64,000 nt of DNA from Magnetospira sp. QH-2 (GCF_000968135.1 NZ_FO538765.1:1007819-1071818); one strand, 5' to 3'; shown: positions 27,984 to 36,621, counted from the stretch's first letter. The notes: generated by a model not told the origin, from the letters alone. Numbers and translations are program-made.

Positions 27984-29393
27984 TTACCGGGATAGGTTTC
28001 GTGGGTCGCAGGCGCCGCCTTTGTATTCGATCGCCCCCAGATCAGGCGTTTTGGAATCCCTTTTATGGCCGCAGATATCCGCTGACGGGGTCGGGATGGG
28101 TTGGCCCTTGCCCACCACCGCGGACCGATCCTTCAAGCTGAGATCGACCTTTTGGGCATTGGTAAATAGGGTGCTGGTACCGGCTCCACCTGCCAAGCCG
28201 AACAAAGCCTTCGACCCTAAGGCCAAATTGCTTTCTTCCGTGAAGGACCCCCCGTTCCGCTCCTTGATTCGACCATCCAGGATGTTGTTGAAAATGGTGG
28301 CACTGGAGGCCGCAAAGCGGGAGTCAATCCCTGTGGTATGGAGAATGGTATTGTTGTGGATCGTGGTGTCGGCGGCCTTATTCAGATAGATCCCCACGTC
28401 GGAACAATTAAGGATGACATTGCCCCGCATGGTCCCGCCTGTATGCTCTATGTCGCGGCAGGCGCCGTTACGGCACAGCGTCTTGCCGGTGCCGCCACCG
28501 CCAAAGGACAGACCGACCTGGTTCGCCGCGGGTGGTTGATTCATGGCGCAGATGATTAGATTGTTCTCGAACAATGTGCCGGAGGATTCCCCTTTGGCGA
28601 AGGCGGCATAGCTGGTCTTATTCCCCAGTGCCTTGCTGTAATCGGCAATCAGATTCCGGCGGATGATCCAGTCTTTGGCACCGACAATATCAATGGGAGT
28701 CACGGATCTATGGGTTTGCCGGGGGGCTGTGTTGATGAATGTGTTGCCTTCGATGACACCATTGTCGGGAATACTCCGGACTTTTTTGAATGTGGCGCCA
28801 TTAACTTTAACCTGGGCATTGAAGTCGATAACAATATTGTTGCGGATGCCAATGAACCTGGCATCGGCGACCACATGAAACGCATGTTCGCATTTCGTAT
28901 GTTTGGCGCAAACACCGCGGATGACAAGGTTTTCGAAATTCCAGTACGGTTGCTTGACATTAAAGCCGCCACTCAAATCGAACTCGAGGATGACATCACC
29001 CAAGGTGTTGGCCATGACGGTGATGGGCGCATCGGCCCGTCCGGTTGCCTGAGCCGGGATCTTACTGCCGGGGACGCGATAGGTGCCAGGGGCGATGATG
29101 ATGGTTTGTCCCGCCTTGGCTTTGCGTATGGCCTTTTTCAGTTCCTTGACCGACGCAACCGCCACCTTTTGGCTTTTGCTCCGGTCTTCATGGGCATAGG
29201 GCAGGATGCTCAGGCGTTTCCGCGATGCTCCGACACCCGACCAATCCAGCCATGAGGTGATCTGTTGCCCGGCCTTGGCCGGGTGAGTGAGGCCCAGGCC
29301 CTGGCTTGCCAAGGGGGCAACCGCCACCATCAGCAAAAGGAGAAGGGGCGAGAAGAAACGGCTTTGGGTCAATCTCTTTGGCATATTCGACAT
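27984..29393 (-). CDS. Secreted right-handed beta-helix protein
   Basis: A 469-aa protein with a signal peptide (basic start, then a Leu-rich core, cleavage near HPAKA at about residue 41). It continues with VKELKKAIRKAKAGQTIIIAPGTY, the typical entry to a pectate-lyase-like solenoid. Repeated N-x-I/V-I-x-G/N rungs (IIRRNLIADYS, GNVILNCSDVGIYL, IHNNTILHTTG) fill residues 150-370. It resembles chondroitinase-B/alginate-lyase-like proteins, so it may trim or bind the exported polysaccharide. Catalytic residues cannot be assigned. Confidence 0.8.
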   Translation of the reverse strand: MSNMPKRLTQSRFFSPLLLLLMVAVAPLASQGLGLTHPAKAGQQITSWLDWSGVGASRKRLSILPYAHEDRSKSQKVAVASVKELKKAIRKAKAGQTIIIAPGTYRVPGSKIPAQATGRADAPITVMANTLGDVILEFDLSGGFNVKQPYWNFENLVIRGVCAKHTKCEHAFHVVADARFIGIRNNIVIDFNAQVKVNGATFKKVRSIPDNGVIEGNTFINTAPRQTHRSVTPIDIVGAKDWIIRRNLIADYSKALGNKTSYAAFAKGESSGTLFENNLIICAMNQPPAANQVGLSFGGGGTGKTLCRNGACRDIEHTGGTMRGNVILNCSDVGIYLNKAADTTIHNNTILHTTGIDSRFAASSATIFNNILDGRIKERNGGSFTEESNLALGSKALFGLAGGAGTSTLFTNAQKVDLSLKDRSAVVGKGQPIPTPSADICGHKRDSKTPDLGAIEYKGGACDPRNLSR

Positions 29394-29526
29394 GACTTCC
29401 CTGTACGATCAGATCCAGCTTATGGGGGCATAGCCAATCTGACCTTTTTTTTCCCCTTGCGCCATTTGCAATGCGCCTCGTTTCGCCATTTAGCAAAAAA
29501 ACCTCGTCCCAATCCGCCATCCCTGT

Positions 29527-29556
29527 TTGATTTGTCAAAAAATGTAATGTTATACT
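29527..29556 (+). promoter_or_regulatory. Sigma-70-type promoter with extended -10
   Basis: TTGATT (29527-29532) and TATACT (29551-29556) are 18 bp apart, with TG one base upstream of the -10. It points to the small gene at 29636. The surrounding gap 29394-29635 is A/T-richer than the genes and otherwise empty. Confidence 0.5.
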
Positions 29557-29635
29557 ATTTCATCATGAGGCAAGGGTTGGCGGGTTAAGCCGCCATCCGC
29601 CGGTCGATACAGGTTTGTCATGACAAAGGTATGGG

Positions 29636-29890
29636 ATGATGACTACACTGAATGTTCCGCAAGTCTCCGGAGGGCCGAACCTGGGCCGTTTCAGGGGAAA
29701 TGATCAGGAGAGCGGGTTATTGGGGTCTCTCGCGCCGGGTAAGGAAAAGACGAGTACCAAGGAACAGGGAAAGGAGTCGATGAAAATCGGAACCATTCTC
29801 AAACGCATCGGTCGCGCGCTCTTGATTTTTATTATGCCTTGCGGCGGTAGCGACGTGGAAGACCTGTTTTCTGAGAACGATCGAAAATAG
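29636..29890 (+). CDS. Small hypothetical protein
   Basis: The frame encodes 84 aa. The last 36 (from an in-frame ATG at 29780, preceded by GGAAAGGAG) form a short basic/hydrophobic helix (GTILKRIGRALLIFIMP) with an acidic tail. The strong ribosome site favours the shorter product, 29780-29890. A promoter-like element lies upstream. No family is recognised and the gene may not be real; it could encode a small membrane-active peptide. Confidence 0.4.
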   Translation: MMTTLNVPQVSGGPNLGRFRGNDQESGLLGSLAPGKEKTSTKEQGKESMKIGTILKRIGRALLIFIMPCGGSDVEDLFSENDRK

Positions 29891-29943
29891 GTCCCTGAAT
29901 GGCCGTGGATCGGCAAGGCTGATTCCGGCCATCGCTCGGGTTC

Positions 29944-30045
29944 TTGATCCCGTCGCGTTTGATCGGATTCAGGCCAATGGGAAAAACGGGATCGGTATCC
30001 ATGGGCGCGCGCAGGGTTACCGGGTTCAATTGAACCAGACCACAC
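29944..30045. repeat. Diverged copy of the dispersed palindromic repeat
   Basis: It retains the word GTTTGATCGGATTC and the two-hairpin layout. The outer arms are GATCCCGT / ACGGGATC instead of GATCACGT / ACGTGATC, a change on both sides that preserves pairing. A small GGGTTCAATTGAACC palindrome sits where the second hairpin belongs. Confidence 0.45.
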
Positions 30046-30075
30046 CCGAATCAATATGTTCCTCCTGTTCCATGC

Positions 30076-30117
30076 AAATCTGAAGGTCGCCCCAATAACA
30101 AGGCGACCTTCAGATTT
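30076..30117. repeat. Perfect 16-bp inverted repeat
   Basis: The arms 30076-30091 and 30102-30117 are exactly complementary around a 10-nt loop. There is no T-run on either strand. It lies 218 bp beyond the end of mamZ in the otherwise empty gap 29891-30334, and may end or stabilise the mamZ transcript. Nothing else was recognised in this gap apart from the diverged repeat. Confidence 0.7.
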
Positions 30118-30334
30118 GGGGCAGGAGAGATATCAATTCCAGAGCCGTCCCTCGGAAAATCCTTGAGAGGCGGATTTAAAAGTATCCATTAGATATCAAG
30201 GCAGTAGATTCTTGATCTGGCCAGGAAAGGCCGACGACACGGGGCGGCGCCCCGTTCGGAGGTCTTGACGCCGCCAGAGCGGAAATATACGCCCTCGAGA
30301 TCAAAGGAATACTTTTGAATCCGACTCTGAGAAA

Positions 30335-32305
30335 TTATTCGGCTGCGGAGGCCTTCTTGGCCGCTTCCCTGGCATCATCGCCAATGGGTTTGGCGGGTGT
30401 CGCCGTTGCGGGCTTCCGCGTGACCATTTTGATATAGGGCGCCAGCCACTTGGTGTTGCGTGCCCGGTAGCCGAGCAACAGGGCCACCAGGGTGCCATAG
30501 ATGTAGGGTTCGCCGTTCTCGGGCTCGGCAGCCATCATGAAGTGCAGCACCACCACCACATCCAGCACATAGACCGAGCGATGCAACTTCTTCCAGTTCC
30601 GCCCGCCCATGGTCTGGACCAGCTTCTTGTAGGAGGTGATGGCCAGCGGCAGCAGGATCATGTAGGCCAGGATGCCGACAATGATGAACTCGCGCTTGGC
30701 GATATCCTTGGCCATCTCGCCCCAGTTCAGGTCCCACTGGAACCACACGTACACCAGCACGTGCAAGGTGGCGTAGAAGAAGGCGTAAAGCCCGATCATC
30801 CGCGAGTATTTGGCGATCTTGTTGGCCCCGGTCAGCTCTCGCAGGGGCCGCATGGCCAGCGAAAGAATCAGGAAGTTCAGCGCCCAGTCGCCCAGATAGC
30901 GATTGAAGAAGCCCACCGGCATTTCATCCACCCCGGTACCCGGCAGCATGCCGCTGACCGCCACCCGGCCCAGCAGCCAGATCAAGGGCAGCAGGCAGGT
31001 CATGAAGACCAACGGCTTGAGGTCGGTCTTCTTGAGCTTTTGCAGGATATGCTTCGGTGATTCATCGACCCCGTTGTAAAGCAGCCAGATGGCATAGCCC
31101 ATGACCAGCAAATTGCCGGTGGCCGTGAGTACAAAGGGCGAGCGCGGCCCCACGGCGTCAAAGAAATAGCCGCCGCTTTGGACCAGCAACACAATGCCGA
31201 TACCGCCAGCCACGTTGAAGGCACCTTGGACCGACCCTTGAATTTTGTTGGGCGCCAGATCGCTGATCAGCACCCGGGGCGCCACCAGGCAACCCGCCTG
31301 TCCGGCACCGATGAGCATCAACGGCAGCACCACGCCCCATTCAAAGGGATTGACGAATAGTGCCAAAAAGATGAACCCGGCCCCGGACATGGAAAGCCCG
31401 GCGCCGATAGCGGCGATGCGGCTGTGGTTTTCGATAAAGCGCGACCAAAAGGGAATGCAGATCAGCACCATCACGCCGGTCAGGCCGATCATCAAGCCCG
31501 CATGGCCCACCGCGTCAGTGCGGCTCAGGCCGACCACATCGGCAAAGGAAATACTCCACAGCATGTAGAACAAGCCGATGAAGACCATGTCGGCGCGGGT
31601 GTAAAAAGCCGAGGCAAAACAAAGCAGCATCCGTGGGTCGTTGGCGGCCAGATTCCAAACCCGCTTCCAAGGGCGCTCTTCTTCTTCCAGGCGCGGCGTA
31701 TTGTCGACCAGGAAATTCTTCGCCACCCAGGCGCCCAGCAGGCCGATGGCGGCGGGCGCCAACATGACGATCCAGATGCCGCCTTCCTGTTTGGGAATCT
31801 GCATCATCACCGCGTAAATGATGGTGCTGCCAAAGGTCATCATGAACACGGTATTGGTCATGAATCGGGCGCGATTGTTATAGGTGGTGAAGTCGCCGGC
31901 GAGCGTGGTCATCTGCAACTGCACCGCATCGGCGCCCAGGGACATCAAAATCCGCGTCAGGTAATAGACCACCAACCCGCCAATGCCGAGGACGGCGCCC
32001 AATTCAGGGCTGAAAGGGGCGAGCAGGGCGCCCGTGGCGGCGATGAGGAATCCGAATACGACCACCGGAATGCGCCCGTAGCGATCCGACAGGTAGCCGA
32101 AATAGCCAATCAAAATCAGGCTGAGGATCTCCACCACCACCTGGATGTTGGCATTGATGGTTCCGGCTTCCTCGAAAGGAATTTGTAGAACCTGATCCAG
32201 GAACAAGGGCTGGATGCCCACCGCCAGGGCCATGATGGTCGAGCCCAAGGCCGACAGCATGTAGACCGTGTTCCAATTTTTGGATGTGACTTTGCGACTG
32301 GTCAT
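30335..32305 (-). CDS. mamZ: MamZ: major facilitator fused to a ferric-reductase-like domain
   Basis: The 656-aa protein acts in the magnetosome membrane. Residues about 1-420 form a 12-helix major facilitator domain with the loop motif GYLSDRYGRIP. This half closely parallels MamH of the same window. Residues about 440-620 are a YedZ/ferric-reductase-like six-helix domain (RYLGDWALNFLILSLAMRPLREL, MIGLYAFFYATLHVLVYVWF, WKKLHRSVYV) with His residues suited to b-type heme. Known role: MamZ works with MamX and MamH in iron transport and redox control for magnetite. It is divergent from mamX. The C-terminal tail is Ala/Lys-rich. Confidence 0.93.
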   Translation of the reverse strand: MTSRKVTSKNWNTVYMLSALGSTIMALAVGIQPLFLDQVLQIPFEEAGTINANIQVVVEILSLILIGYFGYLSDRYGRIPVVVFGFLIAATGALLAPFSPELGAVLGIGGLVVYYLTRILMSLGADAVQLQMTTLAGDFTTYNNRARFMTNTVFMMTFGSTIIYAVMMQIPKQEGGIWIVMLAPAAIGLLGAWVAKNFLVDNTPRLEEEERPWKRVWNLAANDPRMLLCFASAFYTRADMVFIGLFYMLWSISFADVVGLSRTDAVGHAGLMIGLTGVMVLICIPFWSRFIENHSRIAAIGAGLSMSGAGFIFLALFVNPFEWGVVLPLMLIGAGQAGCLVAPRVLISDLAPNKIQGSVQGAFNVAGGIGIVLLVQSGGYFFDAVGPRSPFVLTATGNLLVMGYAIWLLYNGVDESPKHILQKLKKTDLKPLVFMTCLLPLIWLLGRVAVSGMLPGTGVDEMPVGFFNRYLGDWALNFLILSLAMRPLRELTGANKIAKYSRMIGLYAFFYATLHVLVYVWFQWDLNWGEMAKDIAKREFIIVGILAYMILLPLAITSYKKLVQTMGGRNWKKLHRSVYVLDVVVVLHFMMAAEPENGEPYIYGTLVALLLGYRARNTKWLAPYIKMVTRKPATATPAKPIGDDAREAAKKASAAE

Positions 32306-32587
32306 CCGTTACAGGCTCGTCCTATGAGTGGTCTCGACTTGCTCTAGAATCCGGATGACGAAACTTTCCAGTCGATCGCGGAAATATTGGTTTGCCTTGT
32401 CTGAAGACTATTCAAGAAATAAAGTAATTATTCCAAAGAACAGCCATATTGGCTTTTCCAGTTGATCCATTAAGGGATTTATACTAATTCGAAACTGCGA
32501 AGCAAGAAATTTGTGTGCATTCCGGGGATGGCGATGATCGTCCTCCGGCAATGCGCGCCATCCTTTTTGGAGCGAATCCGGCGGCCT
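32306..32587. promoter_or_regulatory. mamZ/mamX divergent control region
   Basis: The 280-bp gap must hold both promoters. It is A/T-rich around 32400-32520 but shows no clean -35/-10 pair or Fur-like site that I can defend. An in-frame GTG at 32513 could extend MamX by 25 residues, but the added sequence is unlike known MamX N termini. Confidence 0.35.
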
Positions 32588-33475
32588 ATGCTCAGTCAGA
32601 TCAAAACCGAACAATGGATCATGGGCGCCAGCATCGTCTTCAGCTTGGCGTTGTTGCTGATTACCCTGTTTTCCGACGATCTGTGGGAAGAGCATGACTA
32701 CGAGCATGCGCCGCCGATCGTCGCCGGCATTCCCGCGCCACATATGGATGGGCGGGAAAAGATGGCCTGTTCCAGTTGTCATGTGATCATGTCGACCCGT
32801 AATCAGGCCGCCCTGCCGTCGACCAACCCCAATGCCACGGGAATCGCGGTCCCGCCGATCAAGGCTGGAACCCTGTCTCCTCATACGGATGGCCGCGAGG
32901 CGCAGCCCTGCCGCAACTGCCATCAGATCATCCCGCGCAGCGCCGCCCAGGCGCAGCAGGGAATGCGGATTGGTCAAGCCACGCCCCCCTCACGACCGCA
33001 GCCCGTGGGAGTCGCCGCTGCCTGGACTCAACAGCCGCAACGGCAAGCCATGGCCAGCAACGCCTTGCAGCCGGTCATGCCGCCTGATGGGGTCAAGCGG
33101 CTGCGCATTGCCGGGCCGGGGCAGGGGAACGGCACCACAGATTTCGGGTCCCTGAACATTCCGTTGGATCGGGCCGGACTGCATCGCTTCCAAGGCAGTA
33201 TCGCGCAAGTCGCCATTTCGGCGCCCAATGCCCAGAATTCGTTGATCAATATTTGGGTCGACGATGGGGTCAATGTGCCGCACCGGGCGGTGCTGGCGCC
33301 GTCATGGTTCCTGGAAGAACAACGCTGTCCGGTTTCCTTGAATATGTACGTCAAGGGATTGGCCTTCCGCATCGAGCTGCCGCAAGCGGTCGATCCGCTG
33401 TACGTGAAGACCATCGCGGTCAATGGCAAGACCTGTGTCCTGCGCGATACCCTCGGCGCCCCCGCGTGGCAATGA
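32588..33475 (+). CDS. mamX: MamX magnetochrome protein
   Basis: About 295 aa. One N-terminal membrane anchor (residues about 12-29) is followed by two magnetochrome c-type heme motifs: CSSCH at residue 61 and CRNCH at 108, each preceded by PHxDGRE. The C-terminal domain (about 180-295) resembles the end of MamS in this window. It is placed in the magnetosome lumen, where MamX takes part in iron redox with MamZ. The ATG at 32588 is chosen by analogy with MamX starting shortly before the WIMG segment. A ferritin-like gene follows after 19 bp. Confidence 0.92.
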   Translation: MLSQIKTEQWIMGASIVFSLALLLITLFSDDLWEEHDYEHAPPIVAGIPAPHMDGREKMACSSCHVIMSTRNQAALPSTNPNATGIAVPPIKAGTLSPHTDGREAQPCRNCHQIIPRSAAQAQQGMRIGQATPPSRPQPVGVAAAWTQQPQRQAMASNALQPVMPPDGVKRLRIAGPGQGNGTTDFGSLNIPLDRAGLHRFQGSIAQVAISAPNAQNSLINIWVDDGVNVPHRAVLAPSWFLEEQRCPVSLNMYVKGLAFRIELPQAVDPLYVKTIAVNGKTCVLRDTLGAPAWQ

Positions 33476-33494
33476 CCGGAAGGGAACAAGCGTC

Positions 33495-34151
33495 ATGAGC
33501 CTCACCAAACCCGGCAAGAACGACGAGGGCGCCCAGTGGTTCGTCCTGTTCCTGGCGGTGGCGTTGGTGACTGGCGTGCTGATCCTAGTGGTCGATTCCA
33601 TGCTGGGGACCAATGCCCCGCAGGTCACAGGTTTGAGCAAGCAAGAAGTCGCGGATCTACAATACATGCGGGAAGAGGAAAAACTCGCTCGGGATGTTTA
33701 TCTGGACCTCTTTGAGCGTTGGCAGATCCCCATGTTCAAACGCATTGCCCAGGCCGAACAGCGGCATATGGACGCGGTGGGTGGCCTGTTGACCCGCTAC
33801 CGGGTTCCCGACCCGGCCATGGCGGCCAAGCGCGGGGAATTCATGGACAGCCACTTGGCGGACCTCTATCAGGAGCTCACGGCCAAGGGACAGGCCTCGC
33901 TTCAGGCCGGTTTGGCCGTAGGCGCCCTCATTGAGGAAGTGGATATCGCCGACCTGGATAAGGCCCTGGAAAATACGCAACGGGCCGATATACGGGATGT
34001 CTATCGCACCATCCGGCGCGGCTCGCGCAACCATCTGCGGTCCTTCGCCGGACAACTGTCGGCCCGAGGCGCGCCTTACAAGGCCAAGGTGCTGACTGCT
34101 CGTCGGGTGAATAGAATTCTTTCCTCGCCCATGGAAACAGGCCAGTTCTAA
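33495..34151 (+). CDS. Membrane-anchored ferritin-like protein (DUF2202-type)
   Basis: A 218-aa protein. One membrane helix (residues about 15-33) anchors a four-helix domain with candidate di-iron ligands: Glu60-62 in REEEKLARDVY, Glu88 and His91 (E-x2-H), Glu147/148 and His180. DUF2202 proteins are ferritin-like and of unknown function. It starts 19 bp after mamX with a GGAAGGGA ribosome site, so it is almost certainly in the mamX operon and may oxidise or hold iron at the magnetosome membrane. Its stop codon lies in the end of a MITE-like repeat interrupted by IS110. Confidence 0.82.
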   Translation: MSLTKPGKNDEGAQWFVLFLAVALVTGVLILVVDSMLGTNAPQVTGLSKQEVADLQYMREEEKLARDVYLDLFERWQIPMFKRIAQAEQRHMDAVGGLLTRYRVPDPAMAAKRGEFMDSHLADLYQELTAKGQASLQAGLAVGALIEEVDIADLDKALENTQRADIRDVYRTIRRGSRNHLRSFAGQLSARGAPYKAKVLTARRVNRILSSPMETGQF

Positions 34152-34160
34152 CAGGCTGCT

Positions 34161-35547
34161 TCTGTAATCGAGTCATTTGAGTCAAGCTGATTTCCAAGCC
34201 GTCGGTTTGAACCTGGGTTATGTGGCGCCCTTTGCTTCTGTCCGCGGTCGACGTCGTCGCCGCATGATGGGGATCAAGGGGGATCGGGTGCAGCAATCTG
34301 AAAAGCGTGGTCTTACGCCACTGCAGCCTGCGCGCTGTCATCCGAGCCCCGCGCGTCGCCACGCGTCCTGGCCGCCCTTCAGGCGATCTCGGTTTTCGTT
34401 GTGTTTAGATGGCGGTCTCCTCCTTGCGGTACTGGAAGTCCGTGCCGTCGATCCACATGCGATGCATGATTACGGCGAGACGCCGGGCAACGGCTACCTT
34501 GGCGCGTTTCATCCCGCGCCTTTTGGCGACCGCGAGCCCCCAGTGTTTGAGCCAGGACCAACGGCGGGTTCGAGTGAGAAGTGCATTGGCGGCCTCGAAC
34601 AAAAGCCAACGAACCATGGCATCTCCGCACTTGCTGATGGGGCCGCTTCGGTCCTGCTCTCCCGAGGCGTATCTGCGTGGGACAAGCCCGAAGTGGGCGC
34701 CGACCATGACCGACTTTTGAAACCGTTCCGGCACGTCGAGTCCTGTCCTGAAAGCGAGGGCGGTAACCGGGCCGACGCCGGGAACGGTCATCAGGCGCCG
34801 GCAAACGCTATCATCGCGCGCAGCGGCATGAACCTGCCGGTCGAGCTTGTCGAGTTGTTCGAGCAAGGCTTGGCGCGCAAGCAAGAGCGGCTCGGCGGCT
34901 GCGCTGAGGTGCGGGTTATCAGCCGTCAATTCCCGAACCCGCGCCGCGAAAAGGCGTCCGCGCGCCATACCGACCTTGAGGCCGAAAGCTTTCAATGTTC
35001 CTCGTACCGTATTGGACAACTGACGGACCTGATGAACCAGGGTCTCCCGATGGGTCAGCACCATCCGGAGCTCCTGACTGCGCGCGGTCTTGACGTGGGT
35101 CGCGCGGTACAAACCGGTCCGCATCGCCTGGCTGATCAAGCGGGCGTCGCGACGGTCCGTCTTGACTGGGCTGGCGCTGGCAAAGGCCTTCATTTGCCGG
35201 GTCTCGATACAAATCACAGGGAGGCCCCGACTGGACAGTCCTGCGTACAGCCAAGGCGCCAGAGGGCCAGCTTCCAACCCAATTCGCGCAAAGCCACGCC
35301 CGCTTTCCTCGAGCCAAGTGGCGACCGCCTCGGGTGTGCTTGACACCTTGCCTTCGCGAATGACGGTTCCCTTTGCATCAATCTCACAGATCGAAATGCT
35401 TGCCATCGATACGTCCATTCCAACAAAATACTCCATAGCTGGTCTCCTCTGTTCCATGTCCAGGAATTGACCCGGATACTTGATCAAGACCGAGTGTGGA
35501 GACCAGCTGACTGTCTAGGCAATCCCTGACTGCTCGATTACCGCCAT
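34161..35547. mobile_element. IS110-family insertion sequence
   Basis: Boundaries are inferred from the interrupted repeat. The sequence left of 34161 (TAACAGGCTGCT) continues after 35547 as CTGAAAAAGT, reconstituting the end found intact at 9125; the shared CT would be a 2-bp target. Short imperfect inverted ends (GTAATCGAG near 34164, CTCGATTAC near 35534) flank one transposase gene. The element is about 1.39 kb and looks intact. Confidence 0.8.
34405..35436 (-). CDS. IS110-family transposase
   Basis: A 343-aa DEDD-type transposase. The N-terminal RuvC-like domain begins MEYFVGMDVS, with the first catalytic Asp, and contains TDRRDARLIS. The C-terminal transposase_20 domain has MTVPGVGPVTALAF and FGLVPRRYASGEQDRSG, with the family's Ser in the last region. 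The ATG at 35436 has GGAGA upstream. It appears complete, so the element may be active. It lies between the mamX-ferritin pair and the rest of the magnetosome genes. Confidence 0.93.
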   Translation of the reverse strand: MEYFVGMDVSMASISICEIDAKGTVIREGKVSSTPEAVATWLEESGRGFARIGLEAGPLAPWLYAGLSSRGLPVICIETRQMKAFASASPVKTDRRDARLISQAMRTGLYRATHVKTARSQELRMVLTHRETLVHQVRQLSNTVRGTLKAFGLKVGMARGRLFAARVRELTADNPHLSAAAEPLLLARQALLEQLDKLDRQVHAAARDDSVCRRLMTVPGVGPVTALAFRTGLDVPERFQKSVMVGAHFGLVPRRYASGEQDRSGPISKCGDAMVRWLLFEAANALLTRTRRWSWLKHWGLAVAKRRGMKRAKVAVARRLAVIMHRMWIDGTDFQYRKEETAI

Positions 35548-35693
35548 CTGAAAAAGTCCGATTTCGAGGGTGTGGCGACACATGCTTCGACAAGCTCAGC
35601 ATGAGGGCCTTTGAATTAAAGCCTTTCGCCTCACCCTGAGCTTGTCGAAGGGCGAGGCGGGCCGTTGAACAACACTTTTTCAGCAGCTTGTTA
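35548..35693. repeat. MITE-like element, interrupted by IS110 (right part)
   Basis: Together with 34149-34160 this forms a roughly 160-bp element with 19- to 20-bp terminal inverted repeats (TAACARGCTGCTGAAAAAGT; right end 35674-35693). Inside is a second perfect 15-bp inverted repeat, CTTCGACAAGCTCAG at 35585-35599 and its complement at 35636-35650. There is no coding capacity. The left end supplies the stop codon of the ferritin-like gene, and the right end that of the sensor gene at 35691. Confidence 0.7.
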
Positions 35694-36275
35694 GCTACAA
35701 AGTTCGTTGCGGCTGCCCATGGTCACCATGCGCAAAGCAAAAGCCAGCAGGCCAAGTCCGGCCGCCAATAGCCCCAGACGCTCAATCAACACCGTATCCA
35801 AAGCCACCATATTGGTACTGGCGCCGATGACCCAATCCCATTGCGGGATGGTCTGGACATAGGCCAGACGGGCGTGGTTGGCGCGGCTCGGCCAGCGGTA
35901 GGAGACGAAGCCATCCCCCGATGGCGCATCCAAGACCTGACGCAGAATTTGGGTGGCCGGAGATCCTTGGACGGGGAGAGATCGAAATCCCGGTTCAATT
36001 TCGTTGACCAGCGGATGTCCGGCGGAATCACTGACCCAGAGCCGCACCGTGCCATCGGCGGGCAGGTCCTGAAGCAAGGCCTGTATTTGAGGGCCACGCA
36101 GAGGAGGAGCCCCTTTTGCAGCCAAGTCTTGAAGCTGCGCGACCAGCGCGTTCACCGGATCGACCAGGGCTGTCTGCTGTGAGCGGCGTTCTTGCAGGGT
36201 CAGCCCAACCAGGACCGCGCCGCCCAGCAAGGCGACGGCCAACCAAAGGCTCAGCTTCAGTGTCCGTTCGGTCAT
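35691..36275 (-). CDS. Membrane Cache-type sensor, probably truncated
   Basis: About 194 aa. An N-terminal membrane segment (residues about 8-28) and a second near residue 170 enclose a periplasmic domain resembling a single Cache ligand-binding domain (DGFVSYRWPSR, LAYVQTIPQWDWVIGASTNM). In chemoreceptors and kinases this is followed by HAMP and signalling domains, but here the protein stops a few residues after the second helix. The stop codon lies in the terminal repeat of the adjacent MITE-like element, so the 3' part may have been cut off by insertion. Ligand unknown. Confidence 0.65.
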   Translation of the reverse strand: MTERTLKLSLWLAVALLGGAVLVGLTLQERRSQQTALVDPVNALVAQLQDLAAKGAPPLRGPQIQALLQDLPADGTVRLWVSDSAGHPLVNEIEPGFRSLPVQGSPATQILRQVLDAPSGDGFVSYRWPSRANHARLAYVQTIPQWDWVIGASTNMVALDTVLIERLGLLAAGLGLLAFALRMVTMGSRNELCS

Positions 36276-36426
36276 TTTCAGGTGTTCCCTATTGTTCCCC
36301 AAATCCAAGGGGCCGATTGCCCGACATATGTGCATGGTCTTCGGGTTCGTCAAGGCGGGTCCTTGCGACGGTTTCGCGGACCTGATACCAACGGCATGAC
36401 AAGACACTGGAAAGGAAACGGCCCCC

Positions 36427-36621
36427 ATGAAAGCCGACGTATTGTTCAAGGATTCTTTTACCGAAGGCCTGCAATCCTTCGATTCCGTCGAGGTGGATGC
36501 TTCCGATGGTAGGAACCTGACCATTCGACTCCAAGATGCCGAAGGCCGGGGCCTGGACCTGTCTCTCGATCGCAAACAGGTGAAGAAGATGATCAGCTGG
36601 AAAATGCTGATGTCCCTCTAG
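36427..36621 (+). CDS. Small hypothetical protein
   Basis: A 64-aa soluble protein, starting at an ATG with AAAGGAAA upstream. The composition is Asp/Lys-rich with alternating hydrophobics (SVEVDASDGRNLTIRLQ), compatible with a small beta-sheet fold ending in a short amphipathic helix. No family recognised. It is divergent from the sensor gene, and its stop touches the dispersed palindromic repeat at 36621. Confidence 0.5.
   Translation: MKADVLFKDSFTEGLQSFDSVEVDASDGRNLTIRLQDAEGRGLDLSLDRKQVKKMISWKMLMSL

Noticed and set aside
34177-35343. Open frame on the plus strand through the IS110 element
   Set aside because: It is opposite the intact transposase, starts outside the element and matches nothing.
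35585-35650. The 15-bp inverted repeat as a terminator for the sensor gene
   Set aside because: The 36-nt spacing and absence of a T-run argue against it; it is explained as the inner part of the MITE-like element.
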